Assembly: GCF_022524485.1 (NCBI RefSeq)
Contig: NZ_JAKXMK010000017.1
Coordinates: 172,721-236,720, forward strand
Length of the DNA stretch: 64,000 nt
Direction of reading: 5' to 3'
From: Pseudonocardia alaniniphila
Lineage (GTDB): Bacteria; Actinomycetota; Actinomycetes; Mycobacteriales; Pseudonocardiaceae
Shown here: piece by piece, positions 52,826 through 61,326 of the stretch
How positions within the stretch are numbered: position 1 is the first letter of the stretch
How the letters are laid out: each line of letters opens with the position of its first letter
Notes under the pieces: generated by a model
Seen by the model: only the letters and a program-made list of their open reading frames with translations
What the model was told of the DNA's origin: nothing
Databases searched by the model: none
Program-made: the position numbers and the translations under genes

Positions 52826-53680
52826 GTGCTCGGCGTGAACGGCGGTGTGCAGCTCGGGTTCGACTTCGCGGCCACCCGGCTCGTGCGGGTGACGCCGTCG
52901 CGCCTCGCCACCTGGCGCGACTGCCCCCGCCGGTATCGGATGACCTATCTCGACCGCCCGTCCCCGCCCCGGGGCGGCGCGTGGGCGAACAACACGCTCG
53001 GTGCCGTCGTGCACCTGGCGTTGCGGGCGCTGTTCGCGCTGCCGGCGGCCGAGCGCACGCCGCGGGTGGCGGCGGCGCTCGTCAGCCGCCACTGGACGAG
53101 CGAGGGCTTCCGCGATGCCGCCCAGGCCGCGGAGTACCGCAGCCGCGCCAAGGACTGGGTCGCCGACTACGCCGCCCAGCACGGATCCGACCCGGACGGT
53201 GCTCCGGTCGGGCTGGAGCAGTGGGTGTCGGTCGCGACCGACCGGATCGTCGCCGAGGGGCGGGTCGACCGCATCGACCGTCGCGGAGCGGAGTTGGTGG
53301 TCGTCGACTACAAGACGGGCCGGCGCACCCCCACCGACGAGGAGGCCAGGTCCTCGCAGGCGCTCGCGCTCTACGCCGTCGCCACCGAACGCACCTTGCG
53401 CAGCCCGTGCACGCAGGTGGAACTGCACCATCTGCCCAGTGGCCAGGTGCTGACCTGGCGGCACGACGCCGCCTCGCTCGGCGAGCACGTCCGAAAGGCC
53501 GAGGAGACGGCGGGAGAGCTCGCCGCCGCCACCGATGAGCTCACCGCCGGCGGCGACGCCGAGGCGCTCTTCCCGCCCCGCCCGGCGCCCCGGTGCGGCA
53601 CGTGCGACATGCGACGCAACTGCCCCGAGGGCCGGGCCGCCGCGACGGAGCCGGAGCCGTGGGCTCTCCTCGCGCCGTGA
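52826..53680 (+). CDS. RecB-like PD-(D/E)XK nuclease
   Basis: 284 residues from GTG 52826 behind GAGGAGAGG. Nuclease core: TPSRLATWRDCPRRYRMTYLDRP with the first cysteine, EGRVDRIDRRG, VVVDYKTGRR (catalytic Asp and Lys) and a C-terminal cluster CGTCDMRRNCP. Four cysteines (one N-terminal, three C-terminal) suggest a Fe-S cluster like AddB or Cas4. It stands alone without a helicase. No CRISPR array is near. A role in DNA repair is likely. Confidence 0.88.
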   Translation: MLGVNGGVQLGFDFAATRLVRVTPSRLATWRDCPRRYRMTYLDRPSPPRGGAWANNTLGAVVHLALRALFALPAAERTPRVAAALVSRHWTSEGFRDAAQAAEYRSRAKDWVADYAAQHGSDPDGAPVGLEQWVSVATDRIVAEGRVDRIDRRGAELVVVDYKTGRRTPTDEEARSSQALALYAVATERTLRSPCTQVELHHLPSGQVLTWRHDAASLGEHVRKAEETAGELAAATDELTAGGDAEALFPPRPAPRCGTCDMRRNCPEGRAAATEPEPWALLAP

Positions 53681-53958
53681 ACACCCGCGCCGGGCGGCTG
53701 CTGCGCGGGTTGTCCGGGCTGCTCGCCGGCGGGCTCGTCGTCCTGGCGGTGGCACTGGGCGTCGCCTGGTACGTCGCGGATCAGGCCGGGTCGTTGGGGC
53801 CCGGCGCGCAGACGCTCGTATGGCACTCCGTCGCGGCCGTCGCCGCCGTGCTCGCCCAGCGGTACGCGGACCGTCACCGGGACGTGGGAGGTGCGCTCGC
53901 CGCCTGCGCGGTGATCGTGATCGCCGCGGTGCTGCTGACCGTCGAGTGGCTCGCCTGA
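53677..53958 (+). CDS. Small membrane protein
   Basis: 93 residues from GTG 53677, a GTGA overlap with the nuclease stop. Three hydrophobic segments (about 12-35, 45-60 and 72-92). No known motif. It may be coupled to the nuclease or simply adjacent. Function unknown. Confidence 0.7.
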   Translation: MNTRAGRLLRGLSGLLAGGLVVLAVALGVAWYVADQAGSLGPGAQTLVWHSVAAVAAVLAQRYADRHRDVGGALAACAVIVIAAVLLTVEWLA

Positions 53959-53982
53959 CCCGTCGCTCGTCGTCGGAGCAGG

Positions 53983-55305
53983 TCAGCCGGTGGGGCGCAG
54001 GGCGACGACCTCGGCGCCGCGCTGCTCGATCAGCATCTCGCCTGCGGTGGAGAGCCGGACGGGTGCCGCTCGATCGTCGCGGCTGACAGGGATCGTGCGC
54101 AGCACGGCGCCACTCCCGGCGTCGAGCACCAGGAGCCCGGCCGGGGAGGGCACGAGGAGGCCGCCCCCGTACGGCTGAGCGGGCCCCAGCGTGCCGTCGA
54201 CCGTCCACAACGGGGTCAGGTCGCTGCCGTTCAGAGCGATCGTGCGGGAGCCCGTCCACCAGTAGACGCGGTCATCCTGCCCGTCCGTGCCGTTGGTGGT
54301 GCCCTGGGTGGTGCCGATCGTCGCGGTCGGGGCGGTGGCGTCGGCCGTGAGGTCGGCGTCCGGGACGGCGAGGGGGATCAGGCCGACCTGCACTCCGGCG
54401 GCGTCGAGCACGAGCAGGCGCGGAGGGCCCGGCAGAGCGACCGCCGCCCGGCCTTCCGACAGCGCCACCAGCGTCGCTCCGGCGGTGGGAAGCGGCATGG
54501 AGTACTGCACCTGTGGGGTCTCCGCGCCGTCCTGACCGTCGGCGGTGAGCACGGTGAGCCGATCGGTCGATTCCCCCGGGCAGCGCTCGATCACGCCGAT
54601 ACGGCCGAAGGCGACCGCGGCCGAGCCGTAGGTGCAGTCCGGCCGCGGCTGCCGGGCCGGCTGCGCGGGAGTGACGACGTGGCCGTACTCCAGGGTGCGT
54701 ACGAGGTCGCTGCGCCAGACCTCGAGGTAGTCGGTGCCCGTGCCGAGCACGTAGGTGCGGTCGGCCAGCAGCCTCGTGCCCGGCTTCAGGTCGGGGTTGC
54801 TCGCGCCGATGCGCGTGCCGGTCTCGGGGCTCAGCGCGGTGAGCTCGCTGCACCAGCCCGTGTTGCTGTCGTAGAGCGCGAGGACCCGTCCCGTCCTGCC
54901 CTCGGGGAACCCGGAGCCGACCGTGCAGAGCCGACGGTTGCGGGTGTAGCTCCAGCTCTCGGCCCCGGTGGTCGCCGTACGGCCGACGACCTCGGAGCCG
55001 TCGGCCGTGATCACGGCCGGACCCGCCACGACGGGATGGTCGGTGGCGCCGCTGGGCGCCTTCCACGCCTCCGTGAAGCCGGCCGGCACGCCGATCGCCG
55101 GTGGCGGAGGCGCGATCGGGGTGGCGGCCGGCACGTCGGTGGTGCCTGCGACGCCGCTGGTGCGCCACACGACGACCCCGGCGACGACGAGCACCAGAGC
55201 CAGCACCGCCGCCGCCACGACGTCGCCGCGGCGACGCCGCTCGGGCGGCAGGCGCACCCGTTGCGGCTGCGGTGACCGCAGCCGCCCCCTGGGCTGGAGA
55301 GGCAC
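53983..55305 (-). CDS. Membrane-anchored beta-propeller protein (Rv3212-like)
   Basis: 440 residues from GTG 55305. A basic cytoplasmic N-terminus, one membrane helix (about 29-47), then an outside domain of PQQ-like beta-propeller blades with repeated Gly-Trp-poor strands and a few cysteines. Homologues next to rhlE in mycobacteria (Rv3212) are of unknown function. It begins 11 bases after the helicase stop. Confidence 0.82.
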   Translation of the reverse strand: MPLQPRGRLRSPQPQRVRLPPERRRRGDVVAAAVLALVLVVAGVVVWRTSGVAGTTDVPAATPIAPPPPAIGVPAGFTEAWKAPSGATDHPVVAGPAVITADGSEVVGRTATTGAESWSYTRNRRLCTVGSGFPEGRTGRVLALYDSNTGWCSELTALSPETGTRIGASNPDLKPGTRLLADRTYVLGTGTDYLEVWRSDLVRTLEYGHVVTPAQPARQPRPDCTYGSAAVAFGRIGVIERCPGESTDRLTVLTADGQDGAETPQVQYSMPLPTAGATLVALSEGRAAVALPGPPRLLVLDAAGVQVGLIPLAVPDADLTADATAPTATIGTTQGTTNGTDGQDDRVYWWTGSRTIALNGSDLTPLWTVDGTLGPAQPYGGGLLVPSPAGLLVLDAGSGAVLRTIPVSRDDRAAPVRLSTAGEMLIEQRGAEVVALRPTG

Positions 55306-55316
55306 CTGGGCGCCGG

Positions 55317-57071
55317 TCAGCTGGCCGCGGCGGTGTCCGCTGCCGATGTCTCACCGCCGTCGGCGTTGTCGCGACGGCGGGCACCGCCACGCCGACGGCG
55401 ACGGCGCGGGCGGTCGTTCTCGTTGCGCGGACCGGCGGCGTTGTCCGGGCCGGTGCCCGACGGCTGGGTGGTGGCGGTCTCGGTGGCGGTGCCTGCCTCG
55501 GCGGCGGTCTCGGTGGCGGAGTCGCTGCCACCGATCGTGACACCGGCCCTGCTGCGGGTGCGGACGCGGCGCGGACGCGGCGCCTCGGCCACGGCGTCGC
55601 CTGCTGGGCCGGACCGCCCGCGGCCACGGGAGCGGTCGTTGCGCTTCCGGCTGCCGTGGTGGTCGCCCTCGGTGTCGACGTACTCGGCGTCCAGCCCGGC
55701 GCGGGTGCGCTTGGAGCGGGGCAGCCGACCCGTGGCACTGGTCGGGATGGTGAGGTCGGAGTACAGGTGGTCGGACGTCGAGTAGGTCTCGACGGGCTCC
55801 GGCATGTCGAGGGCGAGCTCGTCGCTGATGAGCTTCCAGCGCGGGATCTCGTCCCAGTCGACCAGCGTGACCGCCACGCCCTCCTTGCCGGCGCGGCCGG
55901 TGCGGCCGATCCGGTGCACGTAGGTCTTGGAGTCCTCCGGGCACTGGTAGTTGACCACGTGCGTGACATCGGAGACGTCGATACCGCGCGCCGCGACGTC
56001 GGTGGCCACCAGCACGTCGACCTTGCCGGAGCGGAACGCGCGGAGTGCCTGCTCACGCGCTCCCTGGCCCAGGTCACCGTGGACGGCCGCGGCTGCGAAG
56101 CCGCGCTCCGCCAGGTCGTCGGCCACGCGCTGCACCGTGCGCTTGGTGCGCGCGAAGATCATGGTGAGACCGCGCTCGTCGGCCTGGAGCACGCGCGTGA
56201 GCAGCTCGACCTTGTCCATCGCGTGGGCGCGGTAGACCAGCTGCCGCGTGCGCTCGTGGATGGAGCCCTGGTCGGCCTCCTCCGCCCGGATGTGCGTGGG
56301 CCGGTGCAGGAACGCCCGCGACAGGGCGATGATCGGGCCGGGCATGGTGGCGGAGAACAGCATGGTGTGCCGCTTCTCGGGCAGCATCCGCATGATGCGC
56401 TCGACGTCGGGCAGGAAGCCCAGGTCCAGCATCTCGTCGGCTTCGTCGAGCACGAGCGCGTTGACGCGTCCGAGCACGAGGTGGCGCTGTTCGGCCAGGT
56501 CGAGCAGGCGGCCGGGCGTGCCGACCACGACGTCGACGCCCTTGCGCAGGGCGGCCAGCTGCGGCTCGTAGGCACGGCCGCCGTAGATCGCGGTGACGCG
56601 CACGCCGAGGTGCTTGCCGGCGTCGGCGATGTCCTTGGCGACCTGCACGCACAGCTCGCGCGTCGGCACCACGACGAGCGCCTGGGGCACGTCCTTCGTG
56701 CGGTCGGCGGCCTCTCCGTCGGCGTCCGCCGCGGGCTGCTCAGCAGGCGGGACGAGGCGCTGCAGGAGCGGAACTCCGAATCCGAGCGTCTTGCCCATCC
56801 CGGTGCGGGCCTGGCCGATGATGTCGTCGCCTGCGAGCGCGAGTGGGAGCGTGAGCTCCTGGATGGCGAACGTGCGCTCGATGCCTGCCTCGGCCAGCGC
56901 TCGCACGATCTCCGGGCGCACCCCGAGCTCGGCGAACGTGGGGGAGTCGGGTCGAACGGGCGCGCCGGCCCGGAGCGGGTGCGCGTCGACGACCTCGTCG
57001 ACGGCGGCTTCTGTGGAGTTCTCTGTGGAGTTCTCGGGGGACTCGCCGGATGTGTCGTTCTGAACGGTCAG
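55317..57071 (-). CDS. rhlE: DEAD-box RNA helicase (RhlE-like)
   Basis: Q-motif FAIQELTLP, ARTGMGKT, PTRELCVQV, DEAD (VLDEADEMLD), SAT and HRIGRTGRAG are intact; the C-terminus is a long Arg/Gly/Glu tail. The first canonical start in frame is GTG 56921, but that removes the conserved TFAELG segment before the Q motif. The frame is open to CTG 57071, preceded eight bases upstream by GGAGAGAGG, which would add 50 residues with a doubled ENST motif. I favour this non-AUG start. Expected role: cold/stress RNA remodelling. Confidence 0.85.
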   Translation of the reverse strand: MTVQNDTSGESPENSTENSTEAAVDEVVDAHPLRAGAPVRPDSPTFAELGVRPEIVRALAEAGIERTFAIQELTLPLALAGDDIIGQARTGMGKTLGFGVPLLQRLVPPAEQPAADADGEAADRTKDVPQALVVVPTRELCVQVAKDIADAGKHLGVRVTAIYGGRAYEPQLAALRKGVDVVVGTPGRLLDLAEQRHLVLGRVNALVLDEADEMLDLGFLPDVERIMRMLPEKRHTMLFSATMPGPIIALSRAFLHRPTHIRAEEADQGSIHERTRQLVYRAHAMDKVELLTRVLQADERGLTMIFARTKRTVQRVADDLAERGFAAAAVHGDLGQGAREQALRAFRSGKVDVLVATDVAARGIDVSDVTHVVNYQCPEDSKTYVHRIGRTGRAGKEGVAVTLVDWDEIPRWKLISDELALDMPEPVETYSTSDHLYSDLTIPTSATGRLPRSKRTRAGLDAEYVDTEGDHHGSRKRNDRSRGRGRSGPAGDAVAEAPRPRRVRTRSRAGVTIGGSDSATETAAEAGTATETATTQPSGTGPDNAAGPRNENDRPRRRRRRGGARRRDNADGGETSAADTAAAS

Positions 57072-57385
57072 GATGATCGCCTCTCTCCGCGCACAGAAGC
57101 CGGGGCCGGCTCATCGACCGTCGGCTGCGCTGCTCCGTGCGGGTCACAGCGCGCACTGACGGGAGAACCGACGAGGCGCTGCACGCACCAGGTCGTTGCG
57201 GCTCCGCTGCTGCTCCCCGTGAAATGGGAGCTGCGGTCGGTGGGCCGCGGCTAGACGCGCACCCATCTGGGCGCTGCGCTGCTGACATCTTACCGGGTAC
57301 CCGTCGCGGGGGGCAGTCCGGCGCGCCGACCGGTAACGGTGACGTACACCGCCCGATGGAGGCGCTTGACCTCTAGGCTCAGCGC
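57072..57385. other. Intergenic region between helicase and ferritin-like gene
   Basis: About 314 bp with no credible gene. On the minus strand it is the long 5' region of the helicase, as often found in cold-regulated helicases. On the plus strand it holds the TAGGCT -10 box (57374-57379) of the next gene. I see no other structured element. Confidence 0.5.
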
Positions 57386-58054
57386 ATGGTGACTGCGCGG
57401 GCGACGGAACCTGCCGGAGCGGGGCAGGCGACGATCGACCTGCTCGGCGTGCTGGCCTACGGCGAGCTCTCCGCGTTCGACCGGTTGGCCGAGGACGCCC
57501 GCACCGCGCCGACGCTCAGTGGGCGGGCCGCGCTGTCGGCCATGGCGGCCGCGGAGATCGGACACTTCCGGATGCTCGAGGAGCACCTACGCGGGCTCGA
57601 CGTACCGATCGACGACGCCATGCGGCCCTTCGTGGCGCAGTGGGACGCCTACCACGCGTCCACCGCACCCCGCACGTGGCTCGAGTCGCTGGTCAAGGCC
57701 TACCTCGGCGACGGGCTCGCGGCCGACTTCTACCGCGAGATCGGCGGTTGGCTCCCCGGACCCACAGGGGAGCTGGTGCAGCAGGTCCTGGCCGACACCG
57801 GGCACAGTGCGTTCGCCGAGCGGGAGGTCAGGGCGGCGTGCGCAAGCAGCAGGCAGGTGCACGACCGGCTCGCCCTCTGGGGCAGGCGGTTGCTCGGGGA
57901 GGCCGTCACGCAGGCGCAGAGCATCGTCGCCGAACGCGACGAGCTCGCCGAGTTCATCGTCACCGGCTCCGGTGATCTCTCCGGCCTCGCCGCACTGCTG
58001 CGGCGGCTGCAGTTCAACCACGGCAAGCGGATGGCCAAGCTCGGGCTGAACTAG
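57386..58054 (+). CDS. Ferritin-like (MiaE-type) protein (Rv3210c-like)
   Basis: 222 residues from ATG 57386, 6 bases after TAGGCT, so probably leaderless. Helices with AYGELSAFDRLAEDA, AEIGHFRMLEEHL and FYREIGG contain Glu and His residues in the spacing of a di-iron ferritin-like bundle, and the family is annotated as MiaE_2 (tRNA hydroxylase-like). Activity is unproven. A strong hairpin follows the stop. Confidence 0.85.
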   Translation: MVTARATEPAGAGQATIDLLGVLAYGELSAFDRLAEDARTAPTLSGRAALSAMAAAEIGHFRMLEEHLRGLDVPIDDAMRPFVAQWDAYHASTAPRTWLESLVKAYLGDGLAADFYREIGGWLPGPTGELVQQVLADTGHSAFAEREVRAACASSRQVHDRLALWGRRLLGEAVTQAQSIVAERDELAEFIVTGSGDLSGLAALLRRLQFNHGKRMAKLGLN

Positions 58055-58058
58055 CGTC

Positions 58059-58085
58059 CTCCGCCCTCGTTCGCCGAGGGCGGAG
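58059..58085 (+). terminator. Strong GC hairpin after the MiaE-like gene
   Basis: CTCCGCCCTC (58059-58068) pairs perfectly with GAGGGCGGAG (58076-58085), extended by one G-C pair, with a short loop. It begins four bases after the stop. There is no T-tract, as is common in actinobacterial terminators. Confidence 0.6.
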
Positions 58086-58163
58086 CGCCCGTGGCGGCTC
58101 GTGCCTGATTGCTGCACTAGCCTTGGCCAGGCCAGTTCGACAACGTGACCAGGAGGTCAACCG

Positions 58164-58391
58164 GTGGAGGTCAAGATCGGCATCGCGGAGAGCGCGCGCG
58201 AGCTCGTGGTGTCCAGCGACCAGACGCCGGACGAGGTCCAGGCTCTGGTCGACGACGCGCTGAAGAGTGACGACGGGCTCCTGCGGCTCGTCGACGACAA
58301 GGGCCGCCGTTACCTGGTGCGCTCCTCGCAGATCGCCTACGTCGAGATCGCGCCCGCCACCGCTGGGCGCGTGGGCTTCGCGATCGGCTGA
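58164..58391 (+). CDS. DUF3107 small protein (Rv3208A-like)
   Basis: 75 residues from GTG 58164 behind AGGAGG. EVKIGIAESARELVVSSDQTP and the GRRYLVRSSQIAYVEI end are the DUF3107 signature (TB9.4 in mycobacteria). Function unknown. It has its own TAGCCT box about 40 bases upstream. Confidence 0.9.
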   Translation: MEVKIGIAESARELVVSSDQTPDEVQALVDDALKSDDGLLRLVDDKGRRYLVRSSQIAYVEIAPATAGRVGFAIG

Positions 58392-58436
58392 GCCGCCGCG
58401 ACCGGCCGCGCGCTCTACCTCGGGCTCGCGGCCGAG

Positions 58437-58766
58437 TCAGTCCTCGTCGAGGGGCGGCTCGTCGAGCGGAAACGGGGGAGTGCCCAGCCCCGTCACCCGG
58501 TAGCGACCCCACGGATCGACGTCGCCGATCCGGGCGGCGGCCCGGCGCTCGTCCCCGACACGCAGTTCGATGCGGCTCGTCGCAGTGGTGAGTGCTCTGT
58601 GCAGCTCAGGGTCGGCCGCGGCGTCGAGCGCGGCCCTTCCGAACCAGTGCAGGCGGCCGTCCTGCGGCTCGTGCCGAGCGTCGAGCACCACCTGCACCGG
58701 CAGGTCACGCCCGTCGACGCTGAGTATCGCGTGCCCGCGGTAGCCCTCGTCGTGGTCGTCAGCCAC
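58437..58766 (-). CDS. DUF4873-like small protein
   Basis: 109 residues. GHAILSVDGRDLPVQVVLDARHEPQDGRLHWFGRA resembles the DUF4873 fold (one beta-rich domain with a HWxGR motif). It overlaps the TetR start by 8 bases and is co-directional with it. Function unknown. Confidence 0.7.
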   Translation of the reverse strand: MADDHDEGYRGHAILSVDGRDLPVQVVLDARHEPQDGRLHWFGRAALDAAADPELHRALTTATSRIELRVGDERRAAARIGDVDPWGRYRVTGLGTPPFPLDEPPLDED

Positions 58767-59463
58767 GGCGTCCTCCGTGATCGCGTTCGTCGTCCACCCG
58801 CGGGATCAGCCGGAGTGACGACGGCGCGTCGGACGCCGTACCGAGCACGCCGGACACCCCACCCCAGATCAGGGTGGTCAGATAGTCGGTGAGGGCGCGC
58901 CGGCTCATCGTGCGCCGCTCGAGCCACCAGTCACCTGCGCTCTGCACCATCCCCACGAGGCCCTGCGCCCACGCCTCCGCCCCGCCGGAATCCAGGCCGA
59001 GGCCGCGCAGCCGCTCCCCGAGGAGCGCGGTCAGCATCCGCGCGATCTGCTCACGTGCGTCATCGACGACCTCGGCACCCGGCGCCCGTTCGATCGGGTG
59101 ATGGACGACGAACCGCCAGAGCTCGGGCTCGTCCTCGATGCCGGCGAGGAACGCGTCGACGACCCCGCGGATCAGTTCGACGGGCTCGCGATCCGGGTCC
59201 AGCTCCGGGGCCATCCTCGCCATCAGGCGCGCGGCCGCCTCCTGGCCGACGGCGCGCTGCAGATCGGCGCGATCGGTGAAGTGCCGGTAGAGCACGGGTT
59301 TCGTGATTCCCGCCTGTGCCGCGATCTCGGCGACGGAGACGCCGGGCCCGAGCGTGCGGACGGCGTCGATCGCTGCCGCGACCATCTCCGCACGTCGTTC
59401 GGCACGGCGCAACTGCCGGTCCGGCCGGGGTGCGCGCTTGACAGCGGGCTCGTTGCGAGGCAC
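58759..59463 (-). CDS. TetR-family repressor (Rv3208-like position)
   Basis: 234 residues from GTG 59463. The N-terminal HTH is VSVAEIAAQAGITKPVLYRHFTDRADLQRAV; the ligand domain follows. The last 20 residues are acidic/basic and unstructured. It is divergent from the SDR-AurF-hydrolase operon, and the 52-bp spacer contains a perfect GGTAAC palindrome that should be its operator. Confidence 0.9.
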   Translation of the reverse strand: MPRNEPAVKRAPRPDRQLRRAERRAEMVAAAIDAVRTLGPGVSVAEIAAQAGITKPVLYRHFTDRADLQRAVGQEAAARLMARMAPELDPDREPVELIRGVVDAFLAGIEDEPELWRFVVHHPIERAPGAEVVDDAREQIARMLTALLGERLRGLGLDSGGAEAWAQGLVGMVQSAGDWWLERRTMSRRALTDYLTTLIWGGVSGVLGTASDAPSSLRLIPRVDDERDHGGRRG

Positions 59464-59464
59464 C

Positions 59465-59494
59465 GTACCAGTGGTAACAGTTACCGCCGGTAAC
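59465..59494. promoter_or_regulatory. TetR operator with multiple GGTAAC half-sites
   Basis: GGTAACAGTTACC (59473-59485) is a perfect odd-length palindrome. Its right arm starts a second one, GTTACC-GCC-GGTAAC (59480-59494), and TACCA-G-TGGTA (59466-59476) overlaps on the left. So three to four alternating half-sites fill the spacer between the TetR start (59463) and the SDR start (59516). Two TetR dimers could bind side by side and repress both directions. Confidence 0.8.
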
Positions 59495-59515
59495 AGCAAC
59501 CGCCGAGGGGGCACG

Positions 59516-60436
59516 ATGGCCGCTACCGGGACGTCAGCGAGCGCGGGGCCGGGCATCGGCGCAGGCGACCGGGTGATCGTCACCGGTGCCGCGGGGGGCC
59601 TGGCCTCCCCGGCGGTCGCCCGCCTGCGCGAGCAGGGTGTGCAGGTCATCGGGCTCGACGTGATCGGCGACGAGCACACCATCGCCTGCGACATCACCGA
59701 CGACGCCGCTGTCTCGCGGGCCGTAGCGGAGGCCGCGCAACGACTCGGCGGCCTCGATGCCGTGGTGCACTTCGCCGGCATCGGCATCCCGAACGACGCG
59801 GGCGCGTCCCTCGTCCCCGACGCCCTCCGCGTGATCGACGTCAACCTGCTCGGCGCCTGGCGGGTCACAGCGGCCGCGCTGTCAGCCCTGCTCGACGGGC
59901 GCGCCGCACGTGGCGGCCGTAAGGGCCGGGTCGTCTTCGTCGCCAGCGAGCTGGCCTACCTGACGCTGCCGTTCGTGTCCGCCTACAGCGTGGCCAAGCG
60001 GGGGATGACGGCCTACGCCGACGCGCTGCGGCTCGAGTACGGCAGCGACCTGCACGTCACCACCGTCTGCCCCGGCTACGTCCGCACCCCGATCCATGAC
60101 GCGGGCCGGCAGGTCGGCCTGGCGCTGGAGGGTCAGGTGCGCCGCGAGGAGGTCGAGGACGTCGTGGCCACCGTGCTGCGGGCGCTCACTGCGGCCAGGC
60201 CGCGGCGGGAGACCGCATGCACCCCCGGTGGGGCCGTCGAGCTGTGGGTCGGGCGGCACCTGCCGGGCCTCCTCGGGTCCGCCGTCGCCCGGCGGATTCG
60301 CGGGCGCGCCGCCGCGGGCCACTTCGACGGCTCGCCGGTCGCCGCGGGTCTCGTGCGCAGGCTGACCGACCGCATGAACGGGCCCGCCACCAGCACCGAC
60401 ACCACCGCCCCGGCCACCGAGAGGAGCGCGTCGTGA
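59516..60436 (+). CDS. Short-chain dehydrogenase/reductase
   Basis: 306 residues from ATG 59516 behind GAGGGG. NAD(P) loop TGAAGG (23-28), catalytic Ser144, Tyr157 and Lys161 in SAYSVAKRG. The C-terminal ~60 residues contain a further amphipathic region. The stop overlaps the AurF gene (GTGA). Substrate likely a lipid or keto compound, unknown. Confidence 0.92.
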   Translation: MAATGTSASAGPGIGAGDRVIVTGAAGGLASPAVARLREQGVQVIGLDVIGDEHTIACDITDDAAVSRAVAEAAQRLGGLDAVVHFAGIGIPNDAGASLVPDALRVIDVNLLGAWRVTAAALSALLDGRAARGGRKGRVVFVASELAYLTLPFVSAYSVAKRGMTAYADALRLEYGSDLHVTTVCPGYVRTPIHDAGRQVGLALEGQVRREEVEDVVATVLRALTAARPRRETACTPGGAVELWVGRHLPGLLGSAVARRIRGRAAAGHFDGSPVAAGLVRRLTDRMNGPATSTDTTAPATERSAS

Positions 60437-61326
60437 ACGTGAAAGCCCGCAGCGACCGGGAGGCCACCGCCGAGCGGTTGCTCCGCTCGTCGCTGGACCA
60501 CTCGTACGAGCCGGGCATCGACATCGACTGGGATGCCCCGCTCGTCGACGGAGCGTGGGGCATCCCGCCGCACCGGGTGTCGCTCTACGGCACCGGGCTG
60601 TGGGAAGGCCTCAGCGAGGAGCAGCGGCGCACCCTCTCGGTGCACGAGCTGTGCAGCATCGCCCGCATCGGCATCTGGTTCGAGATGATCCTCATGCAGA
60701 TGCTGCTGCGGTACTCCTACGACCGCGACCCGCGCCGCCGGCACATCCAGTACGCGCTCGTCGAGATCGCCGACGAGTGCAGGCACTCCGTGATGTTCGC
60801 GAAGATGGCCGAGCGCTACGGCGTGCCCGACTACGCGCCCCGCCGCCTCACCCACGAGCTCGGCAGGCTGTTCAAGACGGTCGCCACCGGGCCCGCGATG
60901 TTCGCGGGCACCCTGTTCGTCGAGGAGATCCTCGACCAGCTGCAACGCGAGGCCATGCGCGACGACACGGTGCAGCCGCTGACCCGGATGGTCAACAAGA
61001 TCCACGTGACCGAGGAGGCGCGGCACGTCCGCTACGCCCGCGAGGAGCTCATGCGGATCATGCCGCACACGAACGCTGCGCAACGCGCCCTCGCCCGCTA
61101 CCTCTCCGCCCGGGTCGCCTTCGTCGTCGCCCGCAACCTGATCCACCGCGACGTCTACCTGTCCGTGGGAATCGACCCGGGCATCGGGCGCGAGGTCGCA
61201 CTACAGAACCCACACCATCAGGCGATGTTGCGCTGGTCAGCCCGCAAACTGGTGCCGTTCCTGCGGGAGCAAGGCATCATCGGTGGGCCTACGGAAGCTC
61301 TCTGGCGGAAGGCGCATCTGCTCTGA
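60433..61326 (+). CDS. AurF-type di-iron oxygenase
   Basis: 297 residues from GTG 60433. The seven ligands of the AurF di-iron site can be placed: Glu84, Glu115, His118, Glu164, His191, Glu195 and His198. The spacing of the last four (27, 4, 3) equals that in p-aminobenzoate N-oxygenase AurF. It could oxidise an amine or a C-H bond of a lipid-like substrate. It shares the A of its stop with the ATG of the hydrolase. Confidence 0.88.
   Translation: MNVKARSDREATAERLLRSSLDHSYEPGIDIDWDAPLVDGAWGIPPHRVSLYGTGLWEGLSEEQRRTLSVHELCSIARIGIWFEMILMQMLLRYSYDRDPRRRHIQYALVEIADECRHSVMFAKMAERYGVPDYAPRRLTHELGRLFKTVATGPAMFAGTLFVEEILDQLQREAMRDDTVQPLTRMVNKIHVTEEARHVRYAREELMRIMPHTNAAQRALARYLSARVAFVVARNLIHRDVYLSVGIDPGIGREVALQNPHHQAMLRWSARKLVPFLREQGIIGGPTEALWRKAHLL

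Noticed and set aside
57114..57114. ATG start for the RNA helicase with a frameshift
   Set aside because: That ATG is in another frame, and using it would need an unproven sequence error. A CTG start with well-spaced Shine-Dalgarno explains the data without one, though read-level checking is advisable.
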